Positions 34,101 to 42,457 are shown, counted from the stretch's first letter. The stretch: 64,000 nucleotides of DNA from Pararhodobacter sp. SW119 (GCF_017811755.1 NZ_JADDJF010000005.1:1-64000); one strand, 5' to 3'. Notes: a model not told the origin generated them from the sequence alone. Numbers and translations are program-made.

Positions 34101-34191
34101 CGGCGGGCGCGTGTCCGCCATCGGCGACACCGAACTGCGCTACGTGCGCGGCGGGCGCAACCAGATCCTGCGGGTCGGCCAGAGCGGCTGA
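31180..34191 (+). CDS. Large single-span protein with a PilM/GspL-like N-terminus and a PilP/GspC-like C-terminus
   Basis: I do not recognise a characterised name; homologues in this family of bacteria are often mislabelled translation initiation factor 2. The 1003-residue product appears to have four parts. Residues 1-150 resemble the actin-like cytoplasmic domain of PilM/GspL (TTKLIIPGTELRYETVLAPG, then a DELAYDWV strand). Residues 150-515 are alanine/proline-rich. A single membrane helix lies near 522-544 (LTAGLVVLLAALGIWVAYF). A long acidic, presumably periplasmic linker follows, then residues 930-1003 (RVNLIGVFGSQSNRRALVRM, IGDTELRYVRGG), which look like the beta domain of PilP/GspC. The linker holds three RPxxRP motifs. 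No pilus or secretion genes are nearby. GTG/ATG alternatives are absent; the ATG at 31180 is clear. Confidence 0.7.
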   Translation: MKPNFALRLAHDSIELLQRTSAGWLSVGSARMDAPDLDAEVTRLRDHAQRLAPEGITTKLIIPGTELRYETVLAPGPDDAARKKQIEAAIDGLTPYGLDELAYDWVVEGDHALVVIAAQETLSEAEDFAASHGLNPVSFVAEPSAESFLGEPFFGPARHAARLLPAGGRVLPDIEPVKVVGRARIPAAQTVPPAAAAPPPPPAANPSAGETLPKPAAQKENSAGTTDAKASADATPATGRPLPDPKTPPVPTAAAATAATPPPTEPTEPAIPDPRKRLAAEGAGTKSAPAAPRRFGGLPARPGGSDASRGAMSDLVRRLGARFRRDGATAASDAAANASAEDPATPGETPAESPSTPTFASRRKVGPALVSSRPAADAKAEAGGRIAVLAGAAEAGGTSRARSAMARMGETLRRRGRPEKPPETAAAGGATARSEATPSRPGDQSAKTVTAKTGGDQPRSRDSGKQTNTLDRAPARPPAPVDAIIPASRPPASEQEKAREAEALTIFGARSGESGGRDFNRRGLVLTAGLVVLLAALGIWVAYFAAPPESEFAELPATTEVPADPVTAPTALIEATPDSVADEAPAAPVAEETLAAPADEAPVDAPLAADDRMEALVEEALRQGEPAAGFADPDAAEIPAEAAETGTPGTPADRPVARLALPGPLERPVIELPQLVSLPPPPPFGTEMQLGDDGLIVATPEGAITPEGVTVFTRLPAAVPPDRPEIVVPETDAAPEAEPDAAEVEDASASQAVAPAAARETALLDLPAFELQVDVTPGANSALAGFRPVPRPVGEEPVAGIEEAPATAPAEEESPVSESAEGTRLASAPAGAIELAALRPASRPDSLVQTATPPAEPEIDLESATPQAVARSLRPNARPQGFASSVQRAIAAATQNQPEPAAAPAAPAAPAQTTATQPRIPTSASVAETATQRRAVNLRRVNLIGVFGSQSNRRALVRMPNGQVLRVQVGDTLDGGRVSAIGDTELRYVRGGRNQILRVGQSG

Positions 34192-34234
34192 AAGCCCGCC
34201 GTCCGCGTTTTCCCCGTTGCAACCGATGGTGCGA

Positions 34235-34263
34235 TTGTCCGCCGCTTCGGCAATCGCTATGGT
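34235..34263 (+). promoter_or_regulatory. Candidate promoter of yqeY
   Basis: TTGTCC (34235-34240) and TATGGT (34258-34263) are 17 bases apart, with the ATG of yqeY 30 bases after the -10 box. Confidence 0.45.
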
Positions 34264-34293
34264 GGCGCGCTGCAAACCGGTGAAAGGGTTCAC

Positions 34294-34752
34294 ATGTCGC
34301 TGCGCGATCGATTGGCCAAAGACCTGAAGCAGGCGACCAAGAACCGGGACGCGCTGCGCACCTCGACCTTGCGGCTGATCAACGCGACCATCAAGGACCG
34401 CGAGATCGCGCGCCGGGTCGACGACGACGCGCAGGAAATATCGGACAGCGATATCGTCGCGATCATCAGCCGCATGGTCCGGCAGCGCCAGGAAAGCGCG
34501 CGCGCCTTCGAGGAAGGCGGGCGGATGGAACTGGCCGAACGCGAACGCACCGAGATCACGATCCTCGAAGGCTACCTGCCCAAGCAACTGAGCGAGGCCG
34601 AGATCCTGGCCGCCATCGAGGCCGAGATCGAAGCGACGGGCGCGGGCTCGATCCGCGACATCGGCAGGGTGATGGCGGGCCTGAAGGAACGCTATGCCGG
34701 GCAGATGGATTTCGGCACCGTCGGCCCGATGGTGCGCCGCCGGCTGAGCTGA
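34294..34752 (+). CDS. yqeY: GatB/YqeY domain protein
   Basis: This 152-residue soluble protein matches the YqeY family, which equals the tRNA-binding tail domains of GatB. It starts SLRDRLAKDLKQATKNRD, has the TLRLINATIKD and RQRQESARAFEEGGR helices, and ends with FGTVGPMVRRRLS. By analogy with GatB it may bind tRNA, but the function of stand-alone YqeY is unknown. It converges with the DUF2244 gene, with only 21 bases between the stops. Confidence 0.9.
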   Translation: MSLRDRLAKDLKQATKNRDALRTSTLRLINATIKDREIARRVDDDAQEISDSDIVAIISRMVRQRQESARAFEEGGRMELAERERTEITILEGYLPKQLSEAEILAAIEAEIEATGAGSIRDIGRVMAGLKERYAGQMDFGTVGPMVRRRLS

Positions 34753-34773
34753 CGCCGGGCGCTACGCCCTGCC

Positions 34774-35268
34774 CTAGGCCGGTTCGCGCAACCGCGGCAG
34801 GATGCGCGACAGTTCGCCGTGCACCGCCAGGCGTTCCTCGGGCGTGAGGAACGCCCCCAGTTCCACCGCCCGGGTTCCGCCGGTCAGCGTCAGGTATTGT
34901 TCAACCGGGCCGCCGCGCGGGGCAAGATGCAGCCGGACCCAATGCGGATCGGCCTGCCATTCGCGCACCGCATGGCGCGCCTCGGTCCGGCGCAAGCGCA
35001 CCGCGCCCTGCGAAAGATCCAGCTCCTCCAGGATCGCGCGGTCGCGCCAGTTGCGGCGGATCGCGATCCAGAGCCCCCAGAGAGCGATACCCGCAAAGGG
35101 CAGCAAGCCCCAGAGGACCGGCTGGCCGAGCACCGCCAGCAGCGGCAGCGCCAGTGCCGCCGCGCTGACCCCGATGACCGAGGCGAAGCCGCGCGCCTGC
35201 AGCGCATTGTGCGGCCAGAGGCGCAACTGCCAGTGCATCGGTTCGGGACTGGTCAGCGAATAGGGCAT
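34774..35268 (-). CDS. DUF2244 family membrane protein
   Basis: This 164-residue protein has two adjacent hydrophobic helices near residues 26-70, followed by a soluble domain (RRTEARHAVREWQADPHWVR, VELGAFLTPEER) typical of DUF2244. Members are commonly found beside cytochrome oxidase genes in alphaproteobacteria, and here ctaD lies directly upstream, so a link to oxidase assembly is possible (inference from position only). A perfect terminator-like hairpin between the two genes suggests they are not always co-transcribed. The start at 35268 is the first ATG that fits the family. Confidence 0.82.
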   Translation of the reverse strand: MPYSLTSPEPMHWQLRLWPHNALQARGFASVIGVSAAALALPLLAVLGQPVLWGLLPFAGIALWGLWIAIRRNWRDRAILEELDLSQGAVRLRRTEARHAVREWQADPHWVRLHLAPRGGPVEQYLTLTGGTRAVELGAFLTPEERLAVHGELSRILPRLREPA

Positions 35269-35383
35269 GGCGAAAAAATAGCTGCCGCTGGGGCAAAGAA
35301 AAGACGCCCCGCCGCATCGCAAGGCCGGCGCGGCCACCCGAAAACGCGGGCCGCTCCGGCCGGAAAAACGGCCCCGAAACGCC

Positions 35384-35412
35384 GAAGGCCCCGGGCATCG
35401 CCCGGGGCCTTC
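35384..35412 (-). terminator. Terminator of ctaD
   Basis: GAAGGCCCCGGGC (35384-35396) and GCCCGGGGCCTTC (35400-35412) form a perfect 13-bp stem with a 3-base loop, 16 bases after the ctaD stop. On the minus strand it is followed by GGCGTTTC. Confidence 0.75.
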
Positions 35413-35428
35413 GCTGTCGTCGTACCGG

Positions 35429-37099
35429 TCAGTGCGCCGGATGCTTGTCCCATTGCTCGCGCTTCGGCAGCGTCTCGAACGTGTGCTCGGGCGGCGGGGT
35501 GGACACGGTCCATTCCAGCGTGTCGGCGTGCTCGTTCCAGTAGTTGTTCGCCGTGATCCGCCGGCCATAGAGCAGCGTCCAGGCGATGATCCCGATGAAG
35601 AACAGGAACGACGCGAAGGCGAGGAACGCCCCCATCGAGCTGATCCAGTTCCAGTAGGCAAACGCCTCGGGGTAGTCGATGTAGCGGCGCGGCATGCCCT
35701 GACGGCCCAAGAAGTGCTGCGGGAAGAAGGTGATGTTCGAGCCGATGAACATCATCCAGAAATGCAGCTTGCCCGCCCATTCCGGGTACTGCCGACCGGA
35801 CATCTTGCCGAGCCAGTAGTAGATCCCGGCGAATAGCGCGAAGACCGCCCCCAGCGACATCACGTAGTGGAAGTGCGCCACCACGTAGTAGGTGTCGTGA
35901 TAGATCCGGTCGACCGGCGCCTGCGCCAGCACGATGCCCGTGACGCCTCCCGTGGTGAACAGGAAGAGGAACCCGAAGGCCCACAGCATCGGCGTCTCGA
36001 ACGTCACCGATCCGCGCCACATGGTCGCGATCCAGCTGAAGATCTTGATCCCCGTCGGCACCGCGATCGTCATCGTCGCCAGCATGAAATAGGTCTGCTG
36101 CGTCAGTGACATGCCAACCGTGTACATGTGGTGCGCCCAGACCACGAAGCCCAGCACCGCGATCGCGATCATCGCCCAGACCATCGGCAGGTAGCCGAAG
36201 ATCGGCTTGCGCGAGAAGGTGGCGATGACGTGGCTGATGATGCCGAAGCCCGGCACGATGATGATGTAGACCTCGGGATGGCCGAAGAACCACAGGATGT
36301 GCTGGTATAGCACCGGGTCGCCGCCCCCTGCGGGGTCGAAGAAGGTGGTGCCGAAGTTGCGGTCGGTCAGCAGCATGGTGATCGCACCCGCCAAGACCGG
36401 CAGCGCCAGCAGGATCATCCAGGCGGTGATGAAGATCGACCAGGCGAACAGCGGCACCTTGAACAGTGTCATCCCCGGCGCGCGCATGTTCAGGAAAGTG
36501 GTGATGATGTTGATCGCGCCCAGGATCGACGAGGCGCCCGACACATGGACCGCGAAGATCGCGAAATCCATGGCGAATCCGGCCTCGTACGTGGTGCTCA
36601 GCGGCGGATAGAGCACCCAGCCGACGCCCGCGCCCGTGCCCAGGTCCCCGCCCCCGCCCGGCGCGAAGAGCGAGCAGACGGCCAGCGTCGAGCCCGCGAC
36701 ATAGAGCCAGTAGCTGAGGTTGTTCAGCCGCGGGAACGCCATGTCCGGCGCGCCGATCTGCAACGGCATGAAGTAGTTGCCGAAGCCCCCGAACAGCGCC
36801 GGAATGACCACGAAAAACATCATCAGCACGCCGTGCGCGGTGACCAGCACGTTCCACAGATGCCCGTTGGGCGTGCAGTCGCCCTGGCTGATCAGCCGCG
36901 CGCCCTCGGCGCACATGAACTGAACGCCGGGCTCCATCAACTCCATCCGCATGTAGACGGTGAAGGCGACGGCGACAAAGCCGACCACCCCCGAGGTGAC
37001 CAGATAGAGGATACCGATGTCCTTGTGGTTGGTGGACATGAACCAGCGGGTGAAGAACCCCCGCGTATCCTCGTGTTCCGGCGCGGCTGCGTTGGCCAT
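35429..37099 (-). CDS. ctaD: Cytochrome c oxidase subunit I (aa3 type)
   Basis: This is the catalytic subunit of the aa3 cytochrome c oxidase and carries haem a and the haem a3-CuB centre in the inner membrane. The 556-residue product opens [13 protein letters not shown] after an acidic N-terminus. Ligand regions are [10 protein letters not shown] (haem a), [13 protein letters not shown] with the Glu-Val-Tyr of the His-Tyr cross-link site, AHHMYTVG (CuB histidines) and HFHYVMSLG (haem a3 and a). Twelve helices are expected. A lone ctaD separated from the ctaCBG-E operon is the usual Paracoccus/Rhodobacter arrangement. GGGAG precedes the ATG. Confidence 0.96.
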   Translation of the reverse strand: MANAAAPEHEDTRGFFTRWFMSTNHKDIGILYLVTSGVVGFVAVAFTVYMRMELMEPGVQFMCAEGARLISQGDCTPNGHLWNVLVTAHGVLMMFFVVIPALFGGFGNYFMPLQIGAPDMAFPRLNNLSYWLYVAGSTLAVCSLFAPGGGGDLGTGAGVGWVLYPPLSTTYEAGFAMDFAIFAVHVSGASSILGAINIITTFLNMRAPGMTLFKVPLFAWSIFITAWMILLALPVLAGAITMLLTDRNFGTTFFDPAGGGDPVLYQHILWFFGHPEVYIIIVPGFGIISHVIATFSRKPIFGYLPMVWAMIAIAVLGFVVWAHHMYTVGMSLTQQTYFMLATMTIAVPTGIKIFSWIATMWRGSVTFETPMLWAFGFLFLFTTGGVTGIVLAQAPVDRIYHDTYYVVAHFHYVMSLGAVFALFAGIYYWLGKMSGRQYPEWAGKLHFWMMFIGSNITFFPQHFLGRQGMPRRYIDYPEAFAYWNWISSMGAFLAFASFLFFIGIIAWTLLYGRRITANNYWNEHADTLEWTVSTPPPEHTFETLPKREQWDKHPAH

Positions 37100-37165
37100 G
37101 CGTTGCTCCCGTTCCCTTGCGACGTCTTGTTGCTGCGCCCCGCAGCGGGCACCGCATCTGCCGAC

Positions 37166-37194
37166 TAATTACTCCGGCTTGCACCCGCCGGCAA
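37166..37194 (-). promoter_or_regulatory. Candidate promoter of ctaD
   Basis: On the minus strand TTGCCG (37194-37189) and TAATTA (37171-37166) are 17 bases apart, leaving a leader of about 60 bases before ctaD. Confidence 0.3.
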
Positions 37195-37352
37195 CGCCCG
37201 ACTTCGCCCTGCGACAAGAAAACAGGCTTTTGCAAGGGCCTGCCTGCGTCATTCCGCCGCAGAATCTTGGATCGGCTTGTGCCGCGCGGCCCTGCCGGCA
37301 GGATATGACTGTTCCAGGTCGCGACTGTCGTGGCGCGCCGCGCGCGCCCCGG

Positions 37353-38024
37353 TCAGGCGGGCAGATCCGCGCGGGCCGGTTGTGGAAAGGCCAGCGGAAA
37401 GGTCGCCTTCAGCGCCTCGTCGACATCGTCCAGCGTAACCGGCAGGCCCAGGTCGACCAGGCTCGTCACCCCGTGGCCGCGGATGCCGCAGGGCACGATG
37501 CCGTCGAAATGGCTCAGGTCCGGCTCGACGTTGATGGCGATGCCGTGGAAGCTGACCCAGCGCCGCAGCTTGACGCCGATGGCCGCGATCTTGTCCTCGC
37601 GCGGGGTGCCGTCGGGCATCGGCGCTTTGTCGGGCCGCACCACCCAGACGCCGACACGCCCCGCCCGGCGTTCGCCGCGCAGGTTGAACTCGGCCAGCGT
37701 GCGGATCACCCAGTCCTCCAGCGCGCAGACGAACTGGCGCACGTCGCGCCCGCGGCGGTTGAGGTCCAGCATGACATAGGCCACCCGCTGGCCCGGCCCG
37801 TGATAGGTGTACTGCCCGCCGCGCCCCGCGACATGGACCGGAAAGCGGCCGGGATCGACCAGATCCGCGACGCGGGCCGAGGTCCCGGCGGTATAGAGCG
37901 GCGGATGCTCCAGCAGCCAGACGGCCTCGGGCGCGGTGCCGGCGGAAATGGCGGCGACGCGCGCCTCCATCGCCTGCAGCGTGGCGGCATAATCCGCAAG
38001 TCCTTCAAGCCGTTGCCATTCCAT
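37353..38024 (-). CDS. lipB: Octanoyl-[acyl carrier protein]:protein N-octanoyltransferase
   Basis: LipB transfers octanoate from acyl carrier protein to lipoyl domains, the first step of protein lipoylation. The 223-residue product has the family motif [20 protein letters not shown] (68-87). The catalytic lysine is K145 in DKIAAIGVK and the cysteine is C179 in [14 protein letters not shown] start it at ATG 38024, with GAAGGG upstream. It would serve the same complexes as LpdA elsewhere in the window. ctaD follows on the same strand after a 250-bp gap. Confidence 0.93.
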   Translation of the reverse strand: MEWQRLEGLADYAATLQAMEARVAAISAGTAPEAVWLLEHPPLYTAGTSARVADLVDPGRFPVHVAGRGGQYTYHGPGQRVAYVMLDLNRRGRDVRQFVCALEDWVIRTLAEFNLRGERRAGRVGVWVVRPDKAPMPDGTPREDKIAAIGVKLRRWVSFHGIAINVEPDLSHFDGIVPCGIRGHGVTSLVDLGLPVTLDDVDEALKATFPLAFPQPARADLPA

Positions 38025-38113
38025 CCCAGAACCCTTCACCGCCGCCCGCGCCACACGCGGCGAAAATCTACTGCGCCCGGCGCCGGGGTCAATCCCGGCC
38101 GCACACGGAACGC

Positions 38114-38142
38114 TTGGCGGATTTCGGCCTCCGTGGTAGTCT
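38114..38142 (+). promoter_or_regulatory. Candidate promoter of the peptidoglycan-binding-domain gene
   Basis: TTGGCG (38114-38119) and TAGTCT (38137-38142) are 17 bases apart; the ATG at 38174 is 31 bases after the -10 box. Confidence 0.35.
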
Positions 38143-38173
38143 TGAAACATTGTTTATCCGGGGGAACCTTGAC

Positions 38174-39814
38174 ATGAAATTCAATTTCGCGACGGTCACC
38201 ATGCTGGCAGCCGCCCTGGGCATGGCGCAGACCGATCAGGCCGAGGCCGACGCCTTCGTCGGCGGACTTCTTGGCGGCTTCATCGGCAGCGCCGTCGGTT
38301 CCAACATCCGCACGCAGCCGCGCCAGCGCGCGACGCGGACGCGTCCTGCCACCAGAAACACCTATCAACGCGAACAGAATCGGCAGGTTCAGGTCGCGCT
38401 GAACCATTTCGGCTTCAACGTCGGCGCGGCCGACGGGGCGCTGGGACCGCGCAGCCGCGCCGGCATTTCCCAGTACCAGGGCTACCTGGGCTTCGGTCCG
38501 ACCGGCCATCTGAATGACTTCGAACGCAACATCCTGATGACCGCCTACCAACGCTCGACCATGGGCGGGCCGCAGGTGGCGCGGGTGGTGGCGAATCACC
38601 GCGATGGCATGCGCGGCCTTCTGGCTGTCGTCCGGGACGAATTCAGCGGCGGGCGCACCGCCGGCAGCAGTGGCGGCGCCTACGGCCTGCCCGCCGCGGT
38701 CGCCGACGCGGTGGACGAAATCGCGGCAAGCTCCGATCCGACCGCCGAGCAACTGGTGCAGCGTTCGGGCTTCATCCAGCTCTCGGACCTCAACGGCGAC
38801 GGGCGCACGGACTATATCCTCGACACCTCGGTCACCGGGTCGGCCTTCTGGTGCAACGCGCAGTCCTGCGCCGTGAAGGTCTTCGTGTCGACCCCCGATG
38901 GTTACGTTCGCAACGACTTTCAGGCCTTCAACGTGACGCCCGCGATGTTCGACTGCAACCGCGGCAATTGCGAACTGGATCGCGGTGGCGCCACCACGGT
39001 CGCGGCCGCCGCCCCGGCCGAGCCGCCGTCCTCGGACGAGGCCGGCTCGGCGCCGGTCGCCACCGCGCAACCCCGCGTCCAGAACCCCGAGGCCAGCGCG
39101 CCGGCCATGCCCAGCTTCTTCGGGCAGGCGCAGACGCAGCAGGTGTCGCTCGCGTCGCATTGCAATCGTGTGGCGCTGGTGACCAACGCCAATGGCGGCT
39201 TCACCACCATCGACCGGATCGAGGATCCGGTCTTCGCCATGAACGAGCAGTTCTGCCTGGCGCGCACCTTCGCCATCGCGGATGGCGAGGCGATCATCGC
39301 GCAGATCCCGGGCGCAACGCCGCAGGCAGTTTCGCAACAGTGCGAGACGCTGGCGCCGCTGCTGCAGCAGCACGTCGCCGCCCTGTCGCTGGAGCCGCGC
39401 GAGGCGGTGATCCGGCGGGTCGCGGGCTTCGTCCTCGAATCCGGGCTTGGCGCCGATGACATGGCGGCCACCGCCCGCGTCTGCCTGGCCAGCGGCTACC
39501 TGACCGACAACCTGCCCGTGGCGCTGGGATCGTCGCTGCTTCTGGTCGCCCTGGGCGAGGAAAGCTATGGCGAACTGCCGGGCCACCACCTGCTGCAGGG
39601 CATCGGCGCATCGCAGCGCGAGGCAATGGCGGTCGAATGGCTGCGCGCCAGCGTCCCGGCCGAGCAGACGGGCGCGACCGCCGCATCCTTCGCGCCCGGC
39701 CCCGACAGCCGCAACCCGCTGATCCACGCCGCGCTGGACCGCCTGACCGGGACCGAGGCGCCGGCCGCGGCCACCCCGGTGCCGGTCTTCAGCCTGCAGC
39801 CTAAGTCGGACTGA
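38174..39814 (+). CDS. Exported protein with a peptidoglycan-binding domain, unknown function
   Basis: The 546-residue product has a signal peptide (residues 1-24, ending near AEA) and a glycine-rich segment GGLLGGFIGSAVGS. An Arg/Thr-rich linker follows, then one peptidoglycan-binding repeat (QVQVALNHFGFNVGAADGAL near residue 72 and the SRAGISQYQGYLGF helix). The central part has a possible calcium-binding-like DLNGDGRTDYIL stretch near 208, as in FG-GAP or EF-hand repeats. The C-terminal 250 residues are cysteine-containing and alanine-rich, and I cannot assign them. It is probably periplasmic or wall-associated. The gene stands alone between lipB (divergent) and the yqjDE-like pair (convergent). 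Confidence 0.72.
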   Translation: MKFNFATVTMLAAALGMAQTDQAEADAFVGGLLGGFIGSAVGSNIRTQPRQRATRTRPATRNTYQREQNRQVQVALNHFGFNVGAADGALGPRSRAGISQYQGYLGFGPTGHLNDFERNILMTAYQRSTMGGPQVARVVANHRDGMRGLLAVVRDEFSGGRTAGSSGGAYGLPAAVADAVDEIAASSDPTAEQLVQRSGFIQLSDLNGDGRTDYILDTSVTGSAFWCNAQSCAVKVFVSTPDGYVRNDFQAFNVTPAMFDCNRGNCELDRGGATTVAAAAPAEPPSSDEAGSAPVATAQPRVQNPEASAPAMPSFFGQAQTQQVSLASHCNRVALVTNANGGFTTIDRIEDPVFAMNEQFCLARTFAIADGEAIIAQIPGATPQAVSQQCETLAPLLQQHVAALSLEPREAVIRRVAGFVLESGLGADDMAATARVCLASGYLTDNLPVALGSSLLLVALGEESYGELPGHHLLQGIGASQREAMAVEWLRASVPAEQTGATAASFAPGPDSRNPLIHAALDRLTGTEAPAAATPVPVFSLQPKSD

Positions 39815-39831
39815 ACCCGAAAGTGCCCAGT

Positions 39832-39867
39832 GTCCCGCCGGTCGACCGGCGGGACCGGCGGGACCGG
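39832..39867. repeat. 24-bp perfect palindrome followed by a 9-bp tandem repeat
   Basis: The half-site GTCCCGCCGGTC is followed immediately by its exact complement GACCGGCGGGAC, giving a 24-bp perfect palindrome at 39832-39855. GACCGGCGG then repeats at 39844-39852 and 39853-39861, with a partial third unit to 39867. It starts 17 bases after the upstream gene's stop. Confidence 0.8.
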
Positions 39868-39902
39868 AAGCGCACAGCGGCAGCCCGCCGGACGGCGCGC
39901 CG

Positions 39903-40003
39903 ATTTCCCCGCGGGGAAATGCCGCCAATCGGTCTCGATTTCACCGCTGGGAAATGCCCGCTTCCGCTTCGGGTGCCCCTCGGCGATTTCCCCGCGGGGA
40001 AAT
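39903..40003. repeat. Three spaced copies of an 18-bp palindrome
   Basis: ATTTCCCCGCGGGGAAAT is a perfect palindrome at 39903-39920 and again at 39986-40003. A degenerate copy, ATTTCACCGCTGGGAAAT, lies between at 39938-39955. Each copy is preceded by CG. The gaps between copies are 17 and 30 bases. They fill the space between two converging genes. Confidence 0.85.
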
Positions 40004-40058
40004 CGCGGGGTTCCATCGCTTCCGCCCGCTACGCAAGACACGGCGAAGCGGCGGCGCG

Positions 40059-40544
40059 CTAGGCCGCGCCCGGCGGGGGTTGGGGCATGTCGTCCTCGGG
40101 CGCATCCTCGGGGGCGTCATCGCTACCCGGACCGTCGAACAGACCCATTGCAAGGCCCGCGATCAGGACCGCCGCGCCTGCGGCAAGCGCCTGCGGGCGC
40201 GCCAGCACGCCCATCATCGTCGATCCGGCCAGCGAACCCAGCATCGCCGAATAGGCCGCCGCGCGACCGGCGCGCTGCCGGCGCTCGGCCCGGTTGAGAA
40301 GGGCGAGGACGAGCAGCGCGAACAGCGCGAGCGCCGCGAAGCCCGCGGCGGTGACGCCCGCCGCGGCGACCGCATCGCCCTGACGGGCCAGCCAGATCAC
40401 CAGCGCGACGACGCCGCAGGCATAGGCAGTCAGGCCCAGCACCGCGGCTAATGCGTAGATCGCCAGCGACCGCATCCGGGCCTTGCGATACCGCGCCACA
40501 TCCTCGGCGGCCATGGTCCTGATCTGCTGGAGCAAGGGATGCAT
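40059..40544 (-). CDS. YqjE-like / phage-holin-superfamily membrane protein
   Basis: This 161-residue membrane protein has about four helices: two in residues 28-85 (SLAIYALAAVLGLTAYACGV and FAALALFALLVLALLN) and more in the C-terminal part. It ends in an acidic proline-rich tail. It resembles YqjE-type proteins of the holin 3_6 group and follows a YqjD-like gene by only 5 bases, matching the yqjD-yqjE arrangement of enterobacteria. Despite the family name there is no phage context. The role is probably inner-membrane stress-related (inference). Confidence 0.65.
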   Translation of the reverse strand: MHPLLQQIRTMAAEDVARYRKARMRSLAIYALAAVLGLTAYACGVVALVIWLARQGDAVAAAGVTAAGFAALALFALLVLALLNRAERRQRAGRAAAYSAMLGSLAGSTMMGVLARPQALAAGAAVLIAGLAMGLFDGPGSDDAPEDAPEDDMPQPPPGAA

Positions 40545-40549
40545 GGGTT

Positions 40550-40849
40550 TCAGCGCCGCAACATCAGCCCGAAAACCAGACCGGCCAATGCGGCCAGCCC
40601 CAGGACCTGGAACGGCTGCTCGCGCATCTTGCGCTTAACGCCAGCCTCCAGCGTCGATAGCTGGCGCTGCAGTTCCTCGACCGCCTCGAGCTCGGCGCCG
40701 CGCAGGCGGCTGCTGCCGTAATCGGCGACAATGCCGCCCAGTGCCGCCAGTTCGGACCGCACGCGGGCGATCTGCTCCTCGATCCTTGCGCTTTCAGCGG
40801 CGGCGTCGGCCTTTGCCGTCCCGGCGGATTTCTGCGATTTGCTGACCAT
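40550..40849 (-). CDS. DUF883 (YqjD/ElaB-like) protein
   Basis: This 99-residue protein has a charged helical N-terminal region with coiled-coil character (IEEQIARVRSELAALGGIVA, AVEELQRQLSTLEAGV) and a single C-terminal membrane helix (VLGLAALAGLVFGLML). This is the layout of ribosome-associated, inner-membrane YqjD/ElaB proteins. I start it at ATG 40849 because AAGG lies upstream. The YqjE-like gene follows. In Escherichia coli YqjD inhibits ribosomes in stationary phase. Whether this one does is inference. Confidence 0.8.
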   Translation of the reverse strand: MVSKSQKSAGTAKADAAAESARIEEQIARVRSELAALGGIVADYGSSRLRGAELEAVEELQRQLSTLEAGVKRKMREQPFQVLGLAALAGLVFGLMLRR

Positions 40850-40918
40850 GTTGGTTTTCCTTTTTTCAGATGTCCGGAAACAGGATAGCACCATTCGCGC
40901 CGGCTTTCACCGCACGGG

Positions 40919-42433
40919 TCAGAGCCAGCGGTGAATCGGCAGGTGCCCAATGACGAAGGAAAGCGTCCGACGCCCGGCGCCGGTACGCGGTTCCAGTTTC
41001 AGCGCCTCGCCGTCGTCGCGCTGCCAGGTGACGAAACGCCCCTCCAGCCCCAGGCTGAACGCCTGATCGGGCGCGCGGCAGCGGTCGAATTCCTCCTGCA
41101 GGCCACGCAACAGTACCGGGTCGTCGAAGACGATCCCCATCTCGGTATTCAGGAAGGCAGACCGCAGGTCGAAGTTGAAGGACCCCACGAAACCGAGGTT
41201 GCGGTCAACGATGAAGGCCTTGCTGTGCAGCATCGGCCGGGGCTCGTGCCGTGCCTGGACCTCGTGCAGATGCACCCCGGCGGCGAGCAGCCGCTTGCGG
41301 TACCAACGATAGGCCCCGTGCACCGTGACATGGTCGGCCACGGCCAGCGTGTTCGTCACCACCGAGACCTGCACGCCCTTTTCCGCCGCCTCGACCAGCG
41401 CCTGAACGCCCTCGCCCCCAGGCACGAAATAGGGGGTCATGATCTGCAGGCTGTCGCGCGCGCCGCCCAGAAGCGGTTGCAGCGCGGCCGGCAGCCAGCC
41501 GCGCCTTCCGGTGCCCAGGGCCTTTTCCGGCGGGTCGGCGACCAGACGCAGGGTGCCGGTCCAGCGCAGCGTGTCGAGTTGCAGCGCCGTCGGCACCTCG
41601 CCCGCCCCCAGCGCCCGCCATTCGCGCGCAAGCGCCGAGCGGCTGTGCTGGGCGAGTCGCGCGCGGAAGCCGGTCAGGTCGGAGCGTTTCTTTTTCCATA
41701 AAGCGGCGATCGGCAGGGCGTGGCCGTCGTTCCAGTAGCTGTCGAATACGCGCTCGGCCTCGCGCAGGACCGCGCCGGCCAGGACCAGGTCCAGGTCGCG
41801 GACATTCCGCCGCCGGCCGGTCGCGGCGTCGAAATAGACGTCGCCGACATTGCGCCCGCCGATCAGCGCCACTCGGCCGTCGACGATCCAGGCCTTGCTG
41901 TGCATTCGCCGGTTGTAGCGCACGAGGTTGAGCAGCATCTCGATCCCGCGCCGGAAGGAACCTTCGCGAGTGCGGATCGGATTGAACAGCCGCACCTCGA
42001 TCCGCGGGTGGCTGTTGAGTGCGAGATACGTCGGATCGCGCCCCAGCACGTTCACGTCGTCCAGCAGCAGGCGCACCCGCACGCCGCGGTCCGCCGCTTC
42101 CAGAAGCGCCTGCGCCAGCAGCTTGCCGGTCAGGTCGTCGCGCCAGATGTAATACATCGCGTCGATGCCGCGCCGCGCCATGTGCGCGCTTTGCATCCGC
42201 TGGGCAAAGGCCGCGCGGTTGTCCATGACCAGCGCCGCGCCGCTTTCGCCAGGATGCGCGGCCTCCAGCGGCGCAAGGACGCGGTCCAGCGGTGCGTCAT
42301 CGCCGGGCGGCAGCGCCGAGGAAGGCCCGCCGCGCGCCCGCCGGGCAAAGCGCCCGTAGGACCAGAGCGCGACCACCGAGGCCCCCACCACGATCCCTGC
42401 GATGACGGCGATCCAGATCAACCACAGGATCAT
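40919..42433 (-). CDS. Phospholipase D / cardiolipin synthase-like protein
   Basis: This 504-residue protein starts with a membrane helix (ILWLIWIAVIAGIVVGASVV) and has two HKD phospholipase D motifs: HSKAWIVDGRVALIGGRN near residue 175 and HSKAFIVDRNLGFVGSFNFD near 395. The layout resembles ClsC-type cardiolipin synthases, which make cardiolipin from phosphatidyl lipids. The active site would face the periplasm or cytoplasm depending on topology. It follows the EEP-family nuclease gene by 24 bases on the same strand; this pair is common, and ClsB/YbhO loci also pair with an EEP protein. Confidence 0.85.
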   Translation of the reverse strand: MILWLIWIAVIAGIVVGASVVALWSYGRFARRARGGPSSALPPGDDAPLDRVLAPLEAAHPGESGAALVMDNRAAFAQRMQSAHMARRGIDAMYYIWRDDLTGKLLAQALLEAADRGVRVRLLLDDVNVLGRDPTYLALNSHPRIEVRLFNPIRTREGSFRRGIEMLLNLVRYNRRMHSKAWIVDGRVALIGGRNVGDVYFDAATGRRRNVRDLDLVLAGAVLREAERVFDSYWNDGHALPIAALWKKKRSDLTGFRARLAQHSRSALAREWRALGAGEVPTALQLDTLRWTGTLRLVADPPEKALGTGRRGWLPAALQPLLGGARDSLQIMTPYFVPGGEGVQALVEAAEKGVQVSVVTNTLAVADHVTVHGAYRWYRKRLLAAGVHLHEVQARHEPRPMLHSKAFIVDRNLGFVGSFNFDLRSAFLNTEMGIVFDDPVLLRGLQEEFDRCRAPDQAFSLGLEGRFVTWQRDDGEALKLEPRTGAGRRTLSFVIGHLPIHRWL

Positions 42434-42457
42434 TTGGGCAACATCATTTGGTCAACA

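Noticed and set aside
31180-34191. Translation initiation factor IF-2
   Set aside because: No GTPase motifs; only the low-complexity Ala/Pro region resembles the IF-2 N-terminal linker.
39903-40003. The spaced palindromes considered as a CRISPR array
   Set aside because: Repeats of 18 bp with unequal 17- and 30-base gaps and no cas genes.
40059-40544. Phage holin or prophage remnant
   Set aside because: No phage genes nearby; the pairing with a YqjD-like gene points to a housekeeping membrane protein.
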